64,000 nt of DNA from KBS-83 sp051025295 (lineage in GTDB: Bacteria; Acidobacteriota; Terriglobia; Terriglobales; Acidobacteriaceae), in NCBI GenBank assembly GCA_051025295.1, contig JBMGJV010000014.1. The stretch is one strand, 5' to 3'. Under the pieces are notes generated by a model that saw nothing but the letters and a program-made list of their open reading frames with translations, searched no databases and was not told where the DNA came from. This document shows, in pieces, positions 8,383-18,558 of the stretch (its first letter is position 1; every line of letters begins with the position of its first letter). Both the position numbers and the translations under genes were made by a program.

Positions 8383-9024
8383 ATGACGCTGCAGGACAGG
8401 CTGGACCAGATCACCGAACGAACGCGCGACCTGGTCCAGCCGGAGCGGCTCGAACTGAACGAGCGTGCCGTTGCCGAACTATTCGCAACCGGTATTGAAG
8501 ACCGGCTGCTGAAGCCAGGTGCGGTCGCCCCCACGTTTGCGCTGCCCGATGTGGATGGTCGGCTGGTGCGCTCGGCCGATCTGCTCGCGCTGGGGCCGCT
8601 GGTGGTCTCGTTCTTCCGCGGGCGCTGGTGCCCGTATTGTGTGACTGAGCTCGAAACTTGGCGCGATCTGTTCCCGGCGCTGCGCGAGCGCGGCGCGCTG
8701 TTGGTTGCGCTCTCACCACAGACGGCCCGCCAGAACGGGTTCGCGACGGACCAGCACGGGCTTCACTTCCCGCTGCTACGCGACGAGCGAGCCCAGGTTG
8801 CGGAGGCGTTCGGAGCGATCTACTCCGTTCCCGAACCGATGCAGGCGTACTACCGGTCCATTCTGGTGAATATCCCGTTCATAAACGCCGAAACGAGCTG
8901 GCGTCTGCCCCTTGCTGCGACGTTTCTGATCGGTCAGGACGGTGTGATCCGGTGGTCCCAAGGGTACGCCGATTTCCGCGTGCGGCCGGACCCGGAAGAG
9001 CTGCTCAACCTGCTCAAAGAATGA
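8383..9024 (+). CDS. Peroxiredoxin-like (AhpC/TSA family) protein
   Basis: A 213-residue cytoplasmic protein with thioredoxin fold: PTFALPDVDGRLVRSADLL, then SFFRGRWCPYCVTELETW with a WCPYC site, and FLIGQDGVIRW near the C-terminus. This matches the peroxiredoxin-like branch of the AhpC/TSA superfamily, which reduces peroxides or acts as a thiol oxidoreductase. The first Cys sits where the peroxidatic Cys is found, but the CxxC arrangement is closer to thioredoxin-like members, so peroxidase activity is an inference. It follows ffh by 23 bases on the same strand and could be cotranscribed. Confidence 0.85.
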   Translation: MTLQDRLDQITERTRDLVQPERLELNERAVAELFATGIEDRLLKPGAVAPTFALPDVDGRLVRSADLLALGPLVVSFFRGRWCPYCVTELETWRDLFPALRERGALLVALSPQTARQNGFATDQHGLHFPLLRDERAQVAEAFGAIYSVPEPMQAYYRSILVNIPFINAETSWRLPLAATFLIGQDGVIRWSQGYADFRVRPDPEELLNLLKE

Positions 9025-9057
9025 GACTTACCTGAGGAAACGAGCATCCGCGCTCGC

Positions 9058-9086
9058 TTGACGGCAGCACCCTCGCTTGTTACTAT
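9058..9086 (+). promoter_or_regulatory. Sigma-70-type promoter of the initiator tRNA gene
   Basis: TTGACG at 9058-9063 and TACTAT at 9081-9086 are separated by exactly 17 bases, close to the housekeeping consensus. The -10 box ends five bases before the first base of the mature tRNA, so the transcript would have almost no 5' leader. Confidence 0.7.
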
Positions 9087-9091
9087 CATGT

Positions 9092-9168
<77 letters not shown>

Positions 9169-9199
9169 ATTAGCAAATTCCGACCCCAAGGAATCGGAG

Positions 9200-9903
9200 T
9201 TAAGAGGCCATCGTTCCAGCGATGGCCTTCTGCTTTTGTCCTGAGAGAACCATTTGCACGACCTTCGCATGAGCCTCTCTCTTCCCTTCCATATAGGCAT
9301 TTCCGTAGACGTTCATCGTGGTTGAGACCTGTGCGTGTCGCATGAGCTTCTGCTGCACACCGATGGGTGCTCCTGAAGCTTGATATGGGCTTTCGTCTTC
9401 CCTGCCATCGGCGCCGTCACCCTCTGTTTCTTGCCTTTGACACGGTGAGTAGGCTTCAGCCCTTTCAACCAGTCCTGCACAAGCAGAGGCTTCATCTCCT
9501 CCAGAAAGACATCTGCCCATGTCGGACGGATGTGCTTCTCGATTACGGAGAGATACGAGAGCGCGGTCGCATATCGCAAGCCATCGCCTAGTGCCTCTCC
9601 CGGCGGCTGCGCTTTTATCTCTCGTAGCCTTTCCGTTTCGATGAAGCGATCTATGACAAGGCCAAATGTCGGCTCCTGTTGCTCCGCATACGTCTCATGC
9701 CCGTTGATCTTGAGCAAGAGAGGTGCAAGAGCCGCAAGCGCCTTTGCCTTGGTTGGAAACTGCAACGTACTGAGTGTCTTTTGGCGCATCGGCGAACCAG
9801 CGACAGAGCTGTCCAGATAACGAAACTCCCAAATATCGGGGCCGTTCTTCCGTGTGACTCTGCGCAAGCTGCCTCTCTGATACCGCTGTCGTGTGTGTCG
9901 CAT
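9200..9903 (-). pseudogene. Tyrosine recombinase (phage-type integrase), internally deleted and frameshifted remnant
   Basis: The 5' part (from 9903) encodes an integrase N-terminus and SAM-like core-binding region: QRGSLRRVTRKNGPDIWEFR, then TAKALAAL-like spacing and LSYLSVIEKHIRPTWADVFL, up to GKTKAHIK near 9380. The 3' part, in another frame, reads GAPIGVQQKLMRHAQVSTTM and NVYGNAYMEGKREAHAK, which is the extreme C-terminus with the catalytic Tyr. Full-length relatives are about 390-420 residues; here roughly 150-200 residues containing the catalytic Arg and His-x-x-Arg box are missing between the two parts, so the enzyme must be inactive. The stop codon lies 32 bases from the 3' end of tRNA-fMet, the usual arrangement for an element integrated at a tRNA. 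Confidence 0.8.
9203..9237 (+). terminator. Rho-independent terminator downstream of tRNA-fMet
   Basis: A nine-base-pair stem AGGCCATCG / CGATGGCCT (9205-9213 with 9220-9228) with a six-base loop, followed by TCTGCTTTT. It also encodes, on the other strand, the final codons of the integrase remnant. Confidence 0.7.
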
Positions 9904-9918
9904 AGGCTCCTATCCGAC

Positions 9919-10110
9919 TTACGCAGCGGGGCTGACTGAGCCTGACTGTACAGAAGAACGAAGCCATACGTCCAGTTCGCTTGCGCGGAACCGCCAGCGT
10001 CCCAGGTCATAAGCGGGAAGGCGGCCCTCTCTGGCCCAGCGTTTTAAGGTTTTGAGATGAACTGCTAAGAGCATAGCGGCCTCTTCAGTGCCGAGAAGAG
10101 GCTCAAACAT
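9919..10110 (-). CDS. Excisionase-family (MerR-like helix-turn-helix) DNA-binding protein
   Basis: Start taken at ATG 10110 (MFEPLLGTEEAAMLL). The 63-residue product is a winged helix-turn-helix of the excisionase/HTH_17 type: TEEAAMLLAVHLKTLKRWAR, then GRLPAYDLGRWRFRASELD, with the Trp and Arg positions typical of the family. In integrative elements such proteins bend DNA at the attachment site and direct the integrase toward excision. It lies 15 bases upstream of the integrase remnant on the same strand, supporting a shared origin. It may now be an orphan. Confidence 0.75.
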   Translation of the reverse strand: MFEPLLGTEEAAMLLAVHLKTLKRWAREGRLPAYDLGRWRFRASELDVWLRSSVQSGSVSPAA

Positions 10111-10201
10111 GGGTAATGGGTTGGGAACTGAATGAGTGATTCCATTTGCAGACGAGTTAGCTCCAAGGGCAGTAGCCTGTTTCTCAGAGGGAAAAGCCGT
10201 C

Positions 10202-10567
10202 CTACTTGGCCGGGAAACCAACGGCCAGATGGGACGGCACTCTAAATGCAAGGGATGTCAGTGACTTGGTGGAGGGGTTGTACCGGCGCTGATCCACTCG
10301 CATGAGATCGGACGCGGCCTTCTGATCCGAGTTCTTGCCAAGAAGCGTGCACTCGGCTTTATCGACATTCGGGTCTACTCCCACGCTGGTGAGACGCTGG
10401 GGGATGGTCATCTTGTTCCACGCCGGAGGATCACGCCGCTGCACTGATTCGGCAGCGGTGACGATGACGTGCTCATCATTGCGAACACGGGACGCCTGTG
10501 TGGCAGCCAGCTGAGCCTTAAGCTGTACCATCCGATCCTGTGACTCGCCGTACAACCTGCGATACAC
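10202..10567 (-). CDS. Hypothetical protein, probable leftover of the integrated element
   Basis: An open frame of 121 residues upstream of the excisionase gene. It has a charged N-terminus (RRLYGESQDRMVQLKAQLAA, possibly a short helix) and a basic middle, with no motif or family I recognise. No strong ribosome-binding site is visible. It may be a fragment of a cargo gene or non-coding. Confidence 0.3.
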   Translation of the reverse strand: MYRRLYGESQDRMVQLKAQLAATQASRVRNDEHVIVTAAESVQRRDPPAWNKMTIPQRLTSVGVDPNVDKAECTLLGKNSDQKAASDLMRVDQRRYNPSTKSLTSLAFRVPSHLAVGFPAK

Positions 10568-10897
10568 ATTGGCGGCCTAAGTGATAGGCTACACGCCTCT
10601 TCTGCGCGGCAGCGGACGATAATTGAAGAAATCATAGCGGACTCCGTTCTGTTCGAACGCCACGTTATCGAGCCATCGCGCAGCAGAGTGAAGCGGAATG
10701 CATGATGCCGTCACAATGCACGATATTTACGGGATAAAGACGATTGCTATGGTCAAAGGCACGGACCTCAACATTGGGGCCGCATGGTTCCGCAGCAGCA
10801 GACTGCGCATGTCCGCAGTCGGCTGCTGCGAATGCCCGAAGCGAGGACATTGGTAATTGGCTTAACACTCGGCGGTGTTAGGCCGGCAGGCGGATGC
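10568..10897. other. Intergenic stretch without recognisable gene
   Basis: About 330 bases between the element remnant and the end of the FHA gene. I see no convincing ORF, RNA gene or terminator. I also looked for a copy of the tRNA 3' end that would mark the far attachment site and did not find one by eye. Confidence 0.5.
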
Positions 10898-11680
10898 TCA
10901 TTCCACGCGGATGCTCGCCTGCCCCAACACAATCTCATCCCCTTCTCTGAGCGGGATTCCGCGGCTCGTCCCTGGCGGCACAGGAATGATGGCGGCGTCA
11001 CGGATAACGATCGTTCCGTGGGTGCTTCGATCATCGAAGAGGCGAAACACTGCGTCGTCGAAATCGTAGTCAATGTGAGCGTGGGAGCGTGACACCGTCG
11101 CATTGGGTGCTCCGGCGATGTCGTGAAACGCGATGTCATTTCGGCGCACAACCCGTTTCGCTCCATCGAGCACTTCACCGACGCGGCCGAGATAGATGCG
11201 CTTTTTCCGCGAACAAAGTTGTTGCGGCTCGGCGCTGCCGGTCAACACGGCCAGCCGCAACTCTGGCACCTCTGGTGCGGTCCGTCCCTCCTGCAGGTTT
11301 TCGTAGATTACTTCGAACCCGCGCCGCGAGGACTCCGCCAAACGCCGTGGCAGCTCCACCTCCAACACCAGTTCAACCGGAAGCTCAATGCCCTCTTCTT
11401 CAAGGCGAGAACGGATGTCTCGCAGCATCGCGTCCCCTTCGATGAACGCGAGTTCGTAAGCACGCGGCTGTCCCTCATCCCCGATTTCGATTTGGAGTCG
11501 CAATTTCGTGTAGGGGAATACCCGCCTGCCGCCAGGCAGCACTGCGCTGTGAGCGGCGACGTCGTCGAGTACTGCCCGATGAATTTCGACTATTTCTCGC
11601 GTTTGCCCTGGGGAGGATGGCCGCAGCATTCCGCGCAGCCGCTCATCGATACGTCGTTCAAGCTCGTGCAAACGGCTCAT
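10898..11680 (-). CDS. FHA-domain protein with FhaA-like N-terminal domain (last gene of envelope-signalling operon)
   Basis: Start at ATG 11680 (MSRLHELERRIDERLRGML), preceded by AAGGAG; the ATG overlaps the stop of the RodA-PBP gene (ATGA), so translation is probably coupled. The 260-residue product has an N-terminal domain of about 130 residues resembling the DUF3662/FhaA type (VFPYTKLRLQIE, LPVELVLEVELP) and a C-terminal forkhead-associated domain at about 165-260: KKRIYLGRV, NATVSRSHAHIDYD, RLFDDRSTHGTIV, with the Gly-Arg, Ser-x-x-His and Thr-His-Gly-Thr signatures that bind phosphothreonine. Inferred role: a phosphorylation-dependent adaptor for the kinase encoded upstream, possibly recruiting the RodA-PBP fusion. 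Cytoplasmic, no signal peptide. Confidence 0.85.
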   Translation of the reverse strand: MSRLHELERRIDERLRGMLRPSSPGQTREIVEIHRAVLDDVAAHSAVLPGGRRVFPYTKLRLQIEIGDEGQPRAYELAFIEGDAMLRDIRSRLEEEGIELPVELVLEVELPRRLAESSRRGFEVIYENLQEGRTAPEVPELRLAVLTGSAEPQQLCSRKKRIYLGRVGEVLDGAKRVVRRNDIAFHDIAGAPNATVSRSHAHIDYDFDDAVFRLFDDRSTHGTIVIRDAAIIPVPPGTSRGIPLREGDEIVLGQASIRVE

Positions 11681-14600
11681 GGAGCTCCTTGGAAATAGCC
11701 GAGTGATCTGGCCGACTTCATCAACTCGGCTGCCAGCGGAGCAGCCGCGGTGCCACCATACTGTCCGTTCTCTATCAGCACGGCAAAGGCGATCGGGTGT
11801 TGGAAGCCGTACGGCGCAAACCCGATGAACCACGCGTGAGATTGCGCATGTTCCAACTCGGCAGTCCCTGTTTTACCTGCCATGGGCAGATCAGGCATGT
11901 TCACGCTCCGACCAGTTCCCGACACAACGACACTGCGCATGTACTCACCAATAAGCGAAGACATGCCGGGCTGAAGAATTGCTCCGGAGGCATTCTGTCT
12001 GGCGTTAGCTGCACCCGCGATCCACCGGCCCTGGGGCATCACGCCCTGATGTGCAATCGTGGCTGCTACGCGTGCCATCTGGAATGGGCTCGCCACTACC
12101 TGACCTTGGCCGTAAGATGTCTGCGGCATCTCTGCGCGGAGTGTCTTCACATTCGATGGAGACGCTACCGAGATGCCGAGACGCGTTGCAGTGTCCAGCA
12201 GTGCTTCGGCACCAACTTTGTAAGTGCCCAGCTGTGCGAAATATGCATTGCAGGAGACTGCTAACGCCGTGCCCATCGAAATATTGCCGTGCGGAGCCGT
12301 GTCCCTGATGTCATCGTGAATGGGTCGGCGCCAGCCTTCGACGAAGTTGCCGGTACGGTCGTCAGGCAGGCGCTTGCATTCATACCTCTGCTGCGCATTC
12401 TGCGGATCCTTGCGAAGAGCAGCCATCGCGGTGACGATCTTGAAAGAGGAGCCGGGCGGATAGAGGCCGTAACGTGCGCGGTCGAGCAGGGCGTCGTCGT
12501 CCTCGTGCGACGATGCCGCCGGCGCAGTCTGTGCTGGCGCCGGATAGCTCACGGAGGCGAGCAGGTCTCCGCTCTCCGGATCGAGCAAGACAACTGCCCC
12601 CTTCTTGCGTCCCAGGGTCCGAAGTTGCTGTTGCAGCAGTTCTGCTGTGCGCATTTGAAGCCGTGCGTCGATGGTCATGTGCAGACTGCGATCGCGTTCT
12701 CGAAACGACTGCACATACGCGTTGTCCGGCTGCCAGCGGTGCCGAAGCAGCGGCACCAGTTCGCGAAGATCGTAGCGCAGGATGTGCTGCGATGTACGAG
12801 TTTGCGGGTCGAACAGCTCGACCACGCTGGGTCGGTCGTCGTAGCCCTGCAGGGTGACCGTGGCGTCGCGCTCGGCGTAGGAAGTATTTCGTGCAGACCA
12901 GTTGACGCGTGTCCGCACATCACCCAGGAGATGGAATGTTGCCGCTCCCAATGGATAGTAGCGAGTCTCTCCGGATGGAGGCGTCGCGGGCAATGTAACT
13001 CCCATGCTTGTATAACTATCCTTGTTGCGTATCGCTTCGTTCCAATCGCTGGTCGCAAGCGGAATGCCATTCCGATCGTAGATGGTCCCGCGTGGAACCG
13101 AGTGCGCGATGGAGAGCAGACGAGGGTTGTACTCGAACCTGCGCTGTCCATCTGCCTGTTGCGCCAGAGCGCCAGTCCCGGCAAATGCATCCGCATGAAC
13201 CAGCTGAATGTAGGCCGCCTTCAGCATCAGGCAGGCGGCAATCAATCCAAGCCCATAGGATAGCCTTCGCAGGCTGGCTCGAAACTGCTGAGCCGCTTGC
13301 GGCATGGAAGCAGCTTCCCTTCCAAGGGATAAGAGAATCCCGATGATTGCAAAGTTTGTGATCAGTCCCGTTCTGCCGTAGCTAAGAAAGGGCATCACCA
13401 CACCCGACAACGGAATTAGTCCAAGCACTCCGCCTGCGATCAATGACACCTGCAATGCGAAGGCAAGCGTAAGTCCGAGTGCGAGAAAGAGGTGATAGTC
13501 GGATGGGGCACGGAGCGCCACACGCAGGCCGAACCACACCAGCGTGGTGTAGAGGACAAGCACGACCAACACACCGACAAATCCCCACTCCTCGCCGAGT
13601 ACCGCGAGGATCAGGTCTGTGTGGGCGGCGGGCATCCATTGCGGATCGCCCAGTCCCAAGCCAGCGCCGAGAGCGCCTCCGCTGGAGAACCCCCAGAGCG
13701 CATGCGCGAGCTGCTCACCACCGCGAACAGCGTTGTCCCACGGTGAAAGCCACATGGAAACGCGTCCAGCGACGTTCTTGGGAATGCCGAGAAAGTAGCC
13801 AGAAGCAAACCCTGCAAGAATCACGCCTATCCCGAGTGAGGCAAGCAGATAGCGATCGCGAGCCACAGCGTACATCGCAAGAAACACCGCCGCGATCAGC
13901 AGTGCCGGTCCAAGGTCTTTCTGCAGAAAGAAGAAGGTCAGCGAGAAGGCGACCCCGACCAAAACGGGGAGGGCGTACTCCAGCCTGGGTATCTCTACCC
14001 AGTGCGAGACTCTCTCCAGCTTGCTGCGGTTCTCCTTCAGCGTACGAAGAAGCTGCCAGCGGTCCGCAAAGTAGCCGGCCAGAAAGAAGACGATCAGAAC
14101 GCGGATGATTTCCGCGGGCTGGAATCCGAGCAGGTTCACTTTCGCATCGCTGCCAGCCGGTCCGGACCCAAAGAGGATGAGTGCTGCGGAGAGAACAAAA
14201 CTTCCCAGCAGAAACACATAGCTCAAGCCGCCAGCGATGCGCCGGTAATTCAGAGCGCTGGCGAGACCGAGGAAGAGGCATCCGCCGATGGCGCCCTGGG
14301 CGAAGTTGGTGAACGCCAGAGTGTCGCGCAGTGGGTCCCGCAACGTGAGCATCAACGTCAGACCGATGCCGCTGAGCAGCATCAGAGCGGGCAGCACGTA
14401 CTGCGCGCATTTCAATCCGCGGATCGACCAGAACAGGTGCACTCCGGCGAACGAGCAGAAGAAGAGGGCTGACCACAGGATCAAGTGGTGAAGGAACTGC
14501 GATCGACCTCGGACCACCAACAGCGGCTTCAGCTGTGCGACCTCCGCAGGGCTGAGCAGTGGGATCGAATCAGCCTTACTTCCCTTCGCTTGCTGTTGTT

Positions 14601-14997
14601 GCGCGCGCTCCTGCAGATGCGTCAGACCGCGTGTCTGCATCACCTCGCGGATGTTTACGCGGATGCGGCCGATCTCTCCTACATGCGAAAAGGAACTGGG
14701 GGCGGTGCGAGTTTGCTCGAAAATTTTCCCGGCTACATACTTGCGCTCAGGGGTGGAGACAATCGACTGCAGAAATGGAAGCAGTTGCTCTCTCCTGTCT
14801 AACGCAGAGAGGTTCAAAGGGCTCGCGTTTTGAGCGCTGATGCGAGCCAGTCTCGCAGTCGCTGTAAGGGCGATGGCTGCAAGGATGAGAAGAGAGGCCA
14901 GCAGCAGAAGTACGCGTTCGAGCGATCTGGAATGACCGCCGGCGGATACCCCGGAGTTCTGCGCGCGCTCGAAAGCCGTGCTGCGTGTTACAGCCAT
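11677..14997 (-). CDS. RodA/FtsW (SEDS) glycosyltransferase fused to class B penicillin-binding transpeptidase
   Basis: One uninterrupted frame of 1106 residues. Residues 28-48 form a first membrane helix, followed by about 120 periplasmic residues without known motif. Residues 170-570 are a multi-helix SEDS domain: FFFLQKDLGPALL, ALWGFSSGGALGAGLGLG, PAAHTDLILAVLGEEWGFVG (with the invariant Asp461) and PFLSYGRTGLITN. A further helix at 580-600 leads into a class B PBP: RGTIYDRNGIPLATS (636-650), active site SSFK (Ser850, Lys853), SCN (916-918) and GKTGTAE (1041-1047). Polymerase and cross-linking enzymes for peptidoglycan are normally separate partners (RodA-PBP2, FtsW-PBP3); here one polypeptide carries both. 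It starts 13 bases after the kinase gene and overlaps the next FHA gene. Confidence 0.93.
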   Translation of the reverse strand: MAVTRSTAFERAQNSGVSAGGHSRSLERVLLLLASLLILAAIALTATARLARISAQNASPLNLSALDRREQLLPFLQSIVSTPERKYVAGKIFEQTRTAPSSFSHVGEIGRIRVNIREVMQTRGLTHLQERAQQQQAKGSKADSIPLLSPAEVAQLKPLLVVRGRSQFLHHLILWSALFFCSFAGVHLFWSIRGLKCAQYVLPALMLLSGIGLTLMLTLRDPLRDTLAFTNFAQGAIGGCLFLGLASALNYRRIAGGLSYVFLLGSFVLSAALILFGSGPAGSDAKVNLLGFQPAEIIRVLIVFFLAGYFADRWQLLRTLKENRSKLERVSHWVEIPRLEYALPVLVGVAFSLTFFFLQKDLGPALLIAAVFLAMYAVARDRYLLASLGIGVILAGFASGYFLGIPKNVAGRVSMWLSPWDNAVRGGEQLAHALWGFSSGGALGAGLGLGDPQWMPAAHTDLILAVLGEEWGFVGVLVVLVLYTTLVWFGLRVALRAPSDYHLFLALGLTLAFALQVSLIAGGVLGLIPLSGVVMPFLSYGRTGLITNFAIIGILLSLGREAASMPQAAQQFRASLRRLSYGLGLIAACLMLKAAYIQLVHADAFAGTGALAQQADGQRRFEYNPRLLSIAHSVPRGTIYDRNGIPLATSDWNEAIRNKDSYTSMGVTLPATPPSGETRYYPLGAATFHLLGDVRTRVNWSARNTSYAERDATVTLQGYDDRPSVVELFDPQTRTSQHILRYDLRELVPLLRHRWQPDNAYVQSFRERDRSLHMTIDARLQMRTAELLQQQLRTLGRKKGAVVLLDPESGDLLASVSYPAPAQTAPAASSHEDDDALLDRARYGLYPPGSSFKIVTAMAALRKDPQNAQQRYECKRLPDDRTGNFVEGWRRPIHDDIRDTAPHGNISMGTALAVSCNAYFAQLGTYKVGAEALLDTATRLGISVASPSNVKTLRAEMPQTSYGQGQVVASPFQMARVAATIAHQGVMPQGRWIAGAANARQNASGAILQPGMSSLIGEYMRSVVVSGTGRSVNMPDLPMAGKTGTAELEHAQSHAWFIGFAPYGFQHPIAFAVLIENGQYGGTAAAPLAAELMKSARSLGYFQGAP

Positions 14998-15010
14998 TCT
15001 TGTTCGTGTC

Positions 15011-16893
<1,883 letters not shown>

Positions 16894-16897
<4 letters not shown>

Positions 16898-18456
16898 GGC
16901 CCGACCACCTTCAGCTGCTGGCGGCTCTCCGGCAGCTCCGGAGCGACAGCGTTGTCCGTCATCAGGCTGCCTGGGTGAAAGGACAGAGGCGCCCATATTT
17001 GCTCCGCTCCGCTCTGATCGATGACATTGGCGTACAGAGACGGAACAGCCTCTTGGGTGATCAGTATGCCGGGCAGCATTCGTTGACCATGCCCGTTGTG
17101 CCGGATCAGATTGTGCTCAATCAGTGGACGTGCAGTTCCTTCCAGAACGACCCCTGGCCCGGAATTATCCGCAATTTCGCAAGCCTGGATGACGCTCTTC
17201 CCACTGCCGCTGATCTTCACCCCCGCCTCCTCCATCCGACTGACCCGAACGTTTGTGACCTGAAGGTCGGAGTCATCGATGAGAATTCCAATTCGTCCAG
17301 GACCGGTGAGATCAAAGCCGTCCAGGCGTGCGCCGCGCACGTGGTCGCCAACCACCGCGACATCATCAACCTGAATTCTGGCAGCGTGCGGGACAGTGCT
17401 CAGCACCGCAACTCCGCTTCGCAGATGAATGGCTTCGTGATAATCGCCGGGGTCCACGTCTATGGTGTCTCCTGCTCGCGCCTGCTCCAGCGCAACTGCG
17501 ATCGTCGGCACTCCCGCCGCTCCCACCTTCCAGCTTCTTGGGGTCCTGACGATCCCGAAGCGAATTCTCGGCAAGGTGATGCCCGGCTCCCAGTACGGTC
17601 GCGCGGCAAGAAAGCATAATGCGGCTGTGAACACGCCCAGAAGGAACCATGTCCACCTCCGCGTACTCGCTCGATGGGAGTGCGCGACGTTGCTGGAAGA
17701 GGGAGTGCAGTATTCCGGCGTCTCGACCAGGACCACCGTGACGTTGTCCTTACCTCCTGCATCGTTTGCGGCCTGCGCCAGGGCGCGCACGGCCGTGTCC
17801 GGCTCACCCGCATGCTGCTCAACGAGCGATTGAATCTCCGCAGCATTGACCTGATCGGTCAGGCCGTCGCTGCACAGCAGCAGCGCCGAAGCGGCCGGAA
17901 GCGGAAAGGAATGGACATCCACAAAGCCCGCGTCGTCCGGGGTATGTGCAGCGCTCCCAAGGTCGCGGTATACCTCGTTCCTGCGCGGATGCCGCATGGC
18001 CGCATCTTCGCTGATGCTCCCGGCATCCTCCAGTTCTCCTACGGGTGAGTGATCCAGCGTCACCTTCTTCATGGCTCCCAGCGTCAGCAGGTACAGCCGC
18101 GAGTCCCCGACGTGCCCCACCGTGACCTCGTCATCTTCGACGAGGGCGAGTGTGGCCACGCATGACATGCCCCTCGATTCGTGATCGCGAGCGGCCTCCT
18201 CGAAGATGGCTGTGCTTGCCAGCGCGAAGGCCTCCTGGATACGTCTTTCGCGCGCGCCAGTACGCCGGGCCAGCCGTGCGGAGATGATGTCTACCGCAAT
18301 CTCTGCTGCGCGCTCACCGGCGGCATGACCGCCAATGCCATCCACTACCAGGAAGACGCCCGAATCGGCATCGACGTAAAAACGGTCTTCGTTATCGCTC
18401 CGCTTCAAGCCGACATCAGAGTAGGCCGCCGTTCGCAGTTGTGAGGTTGCCTGCAT
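16894..18456 (-). CDS. PP2C-family Ser/Thr phosphatase with membrane helix and right-handed beta-helix ectodomain
   Basis: A 520-residue protein. Residues 1-248 are PP2C (PstP/Stp type) with metal-binding Asp residues in SDVGLKRSDNEDRF, VVDGIGGHAAGE (Asp39), GHVGDSRLYL, LLCSDGLTDQV and GGKDNVTVVLVE. A membrane helix follows at about 268-285 (WTWFLLGVFTAALCFLAA). Residues 310-500 read as a parallel beta-helix of the NosD/pectate-lyase type: AGDTIDVDPGDYHEAIHLR, then stacked turns such as VKISGSGKSVIQACEIADNS and PLIEHNLIRHNGHG. PP2C partners of bacterial kinases usually lack an ectodomain, so this sugar-binding-type fold outside the membrane is unusual. It lies three bases after the microprotein and overlaps the kinase start. 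Confidence 0.9.
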
Positions 18457-18459
18457 CGT

Positions 18460-18558
18460 CTATTCGCTTCGGCGGAGATGAACCCAGACCAGCAAGAGGA
18501 CCATGGCGAGGAGGGCCAGGAGAAATGGAATGCGCAACCAGAACAGAGTGGAGGTCAT
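18460..18558 (-). CDS. 32-residue single-pass membrane microprotein
   Basis: A short gene directly between the FHA and phosphatase genes. Its ATG (18558) overlaps the FHA stop as ATGA, and its TAG is followed three bases later by the phosphatase ATG. The product begins MTSTLFWLRIPF, continues with a continuous hydrophobic helix (LLALLAMVLLLVWV) and ends HLRRSE, a basic stop-transfer tail. The seamless couplings on both sides make a chance ORF unlikely. Role unknown; by position it may be a membrane partner of the kinase, phosphatase or SEDS-PBP protein. Confidence 0.72.
   Translation of the reverse strand: MTSTLFWLRIPFLLALLAMVLLLVWVHLRRSE

Noticed and set aside
12289..13263. Plus-strand open frame of 324 codons opposite the PBP domain
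   Set aside because: Lies antisense to the transpeptidase motifs and carries no recognisable protein feature.
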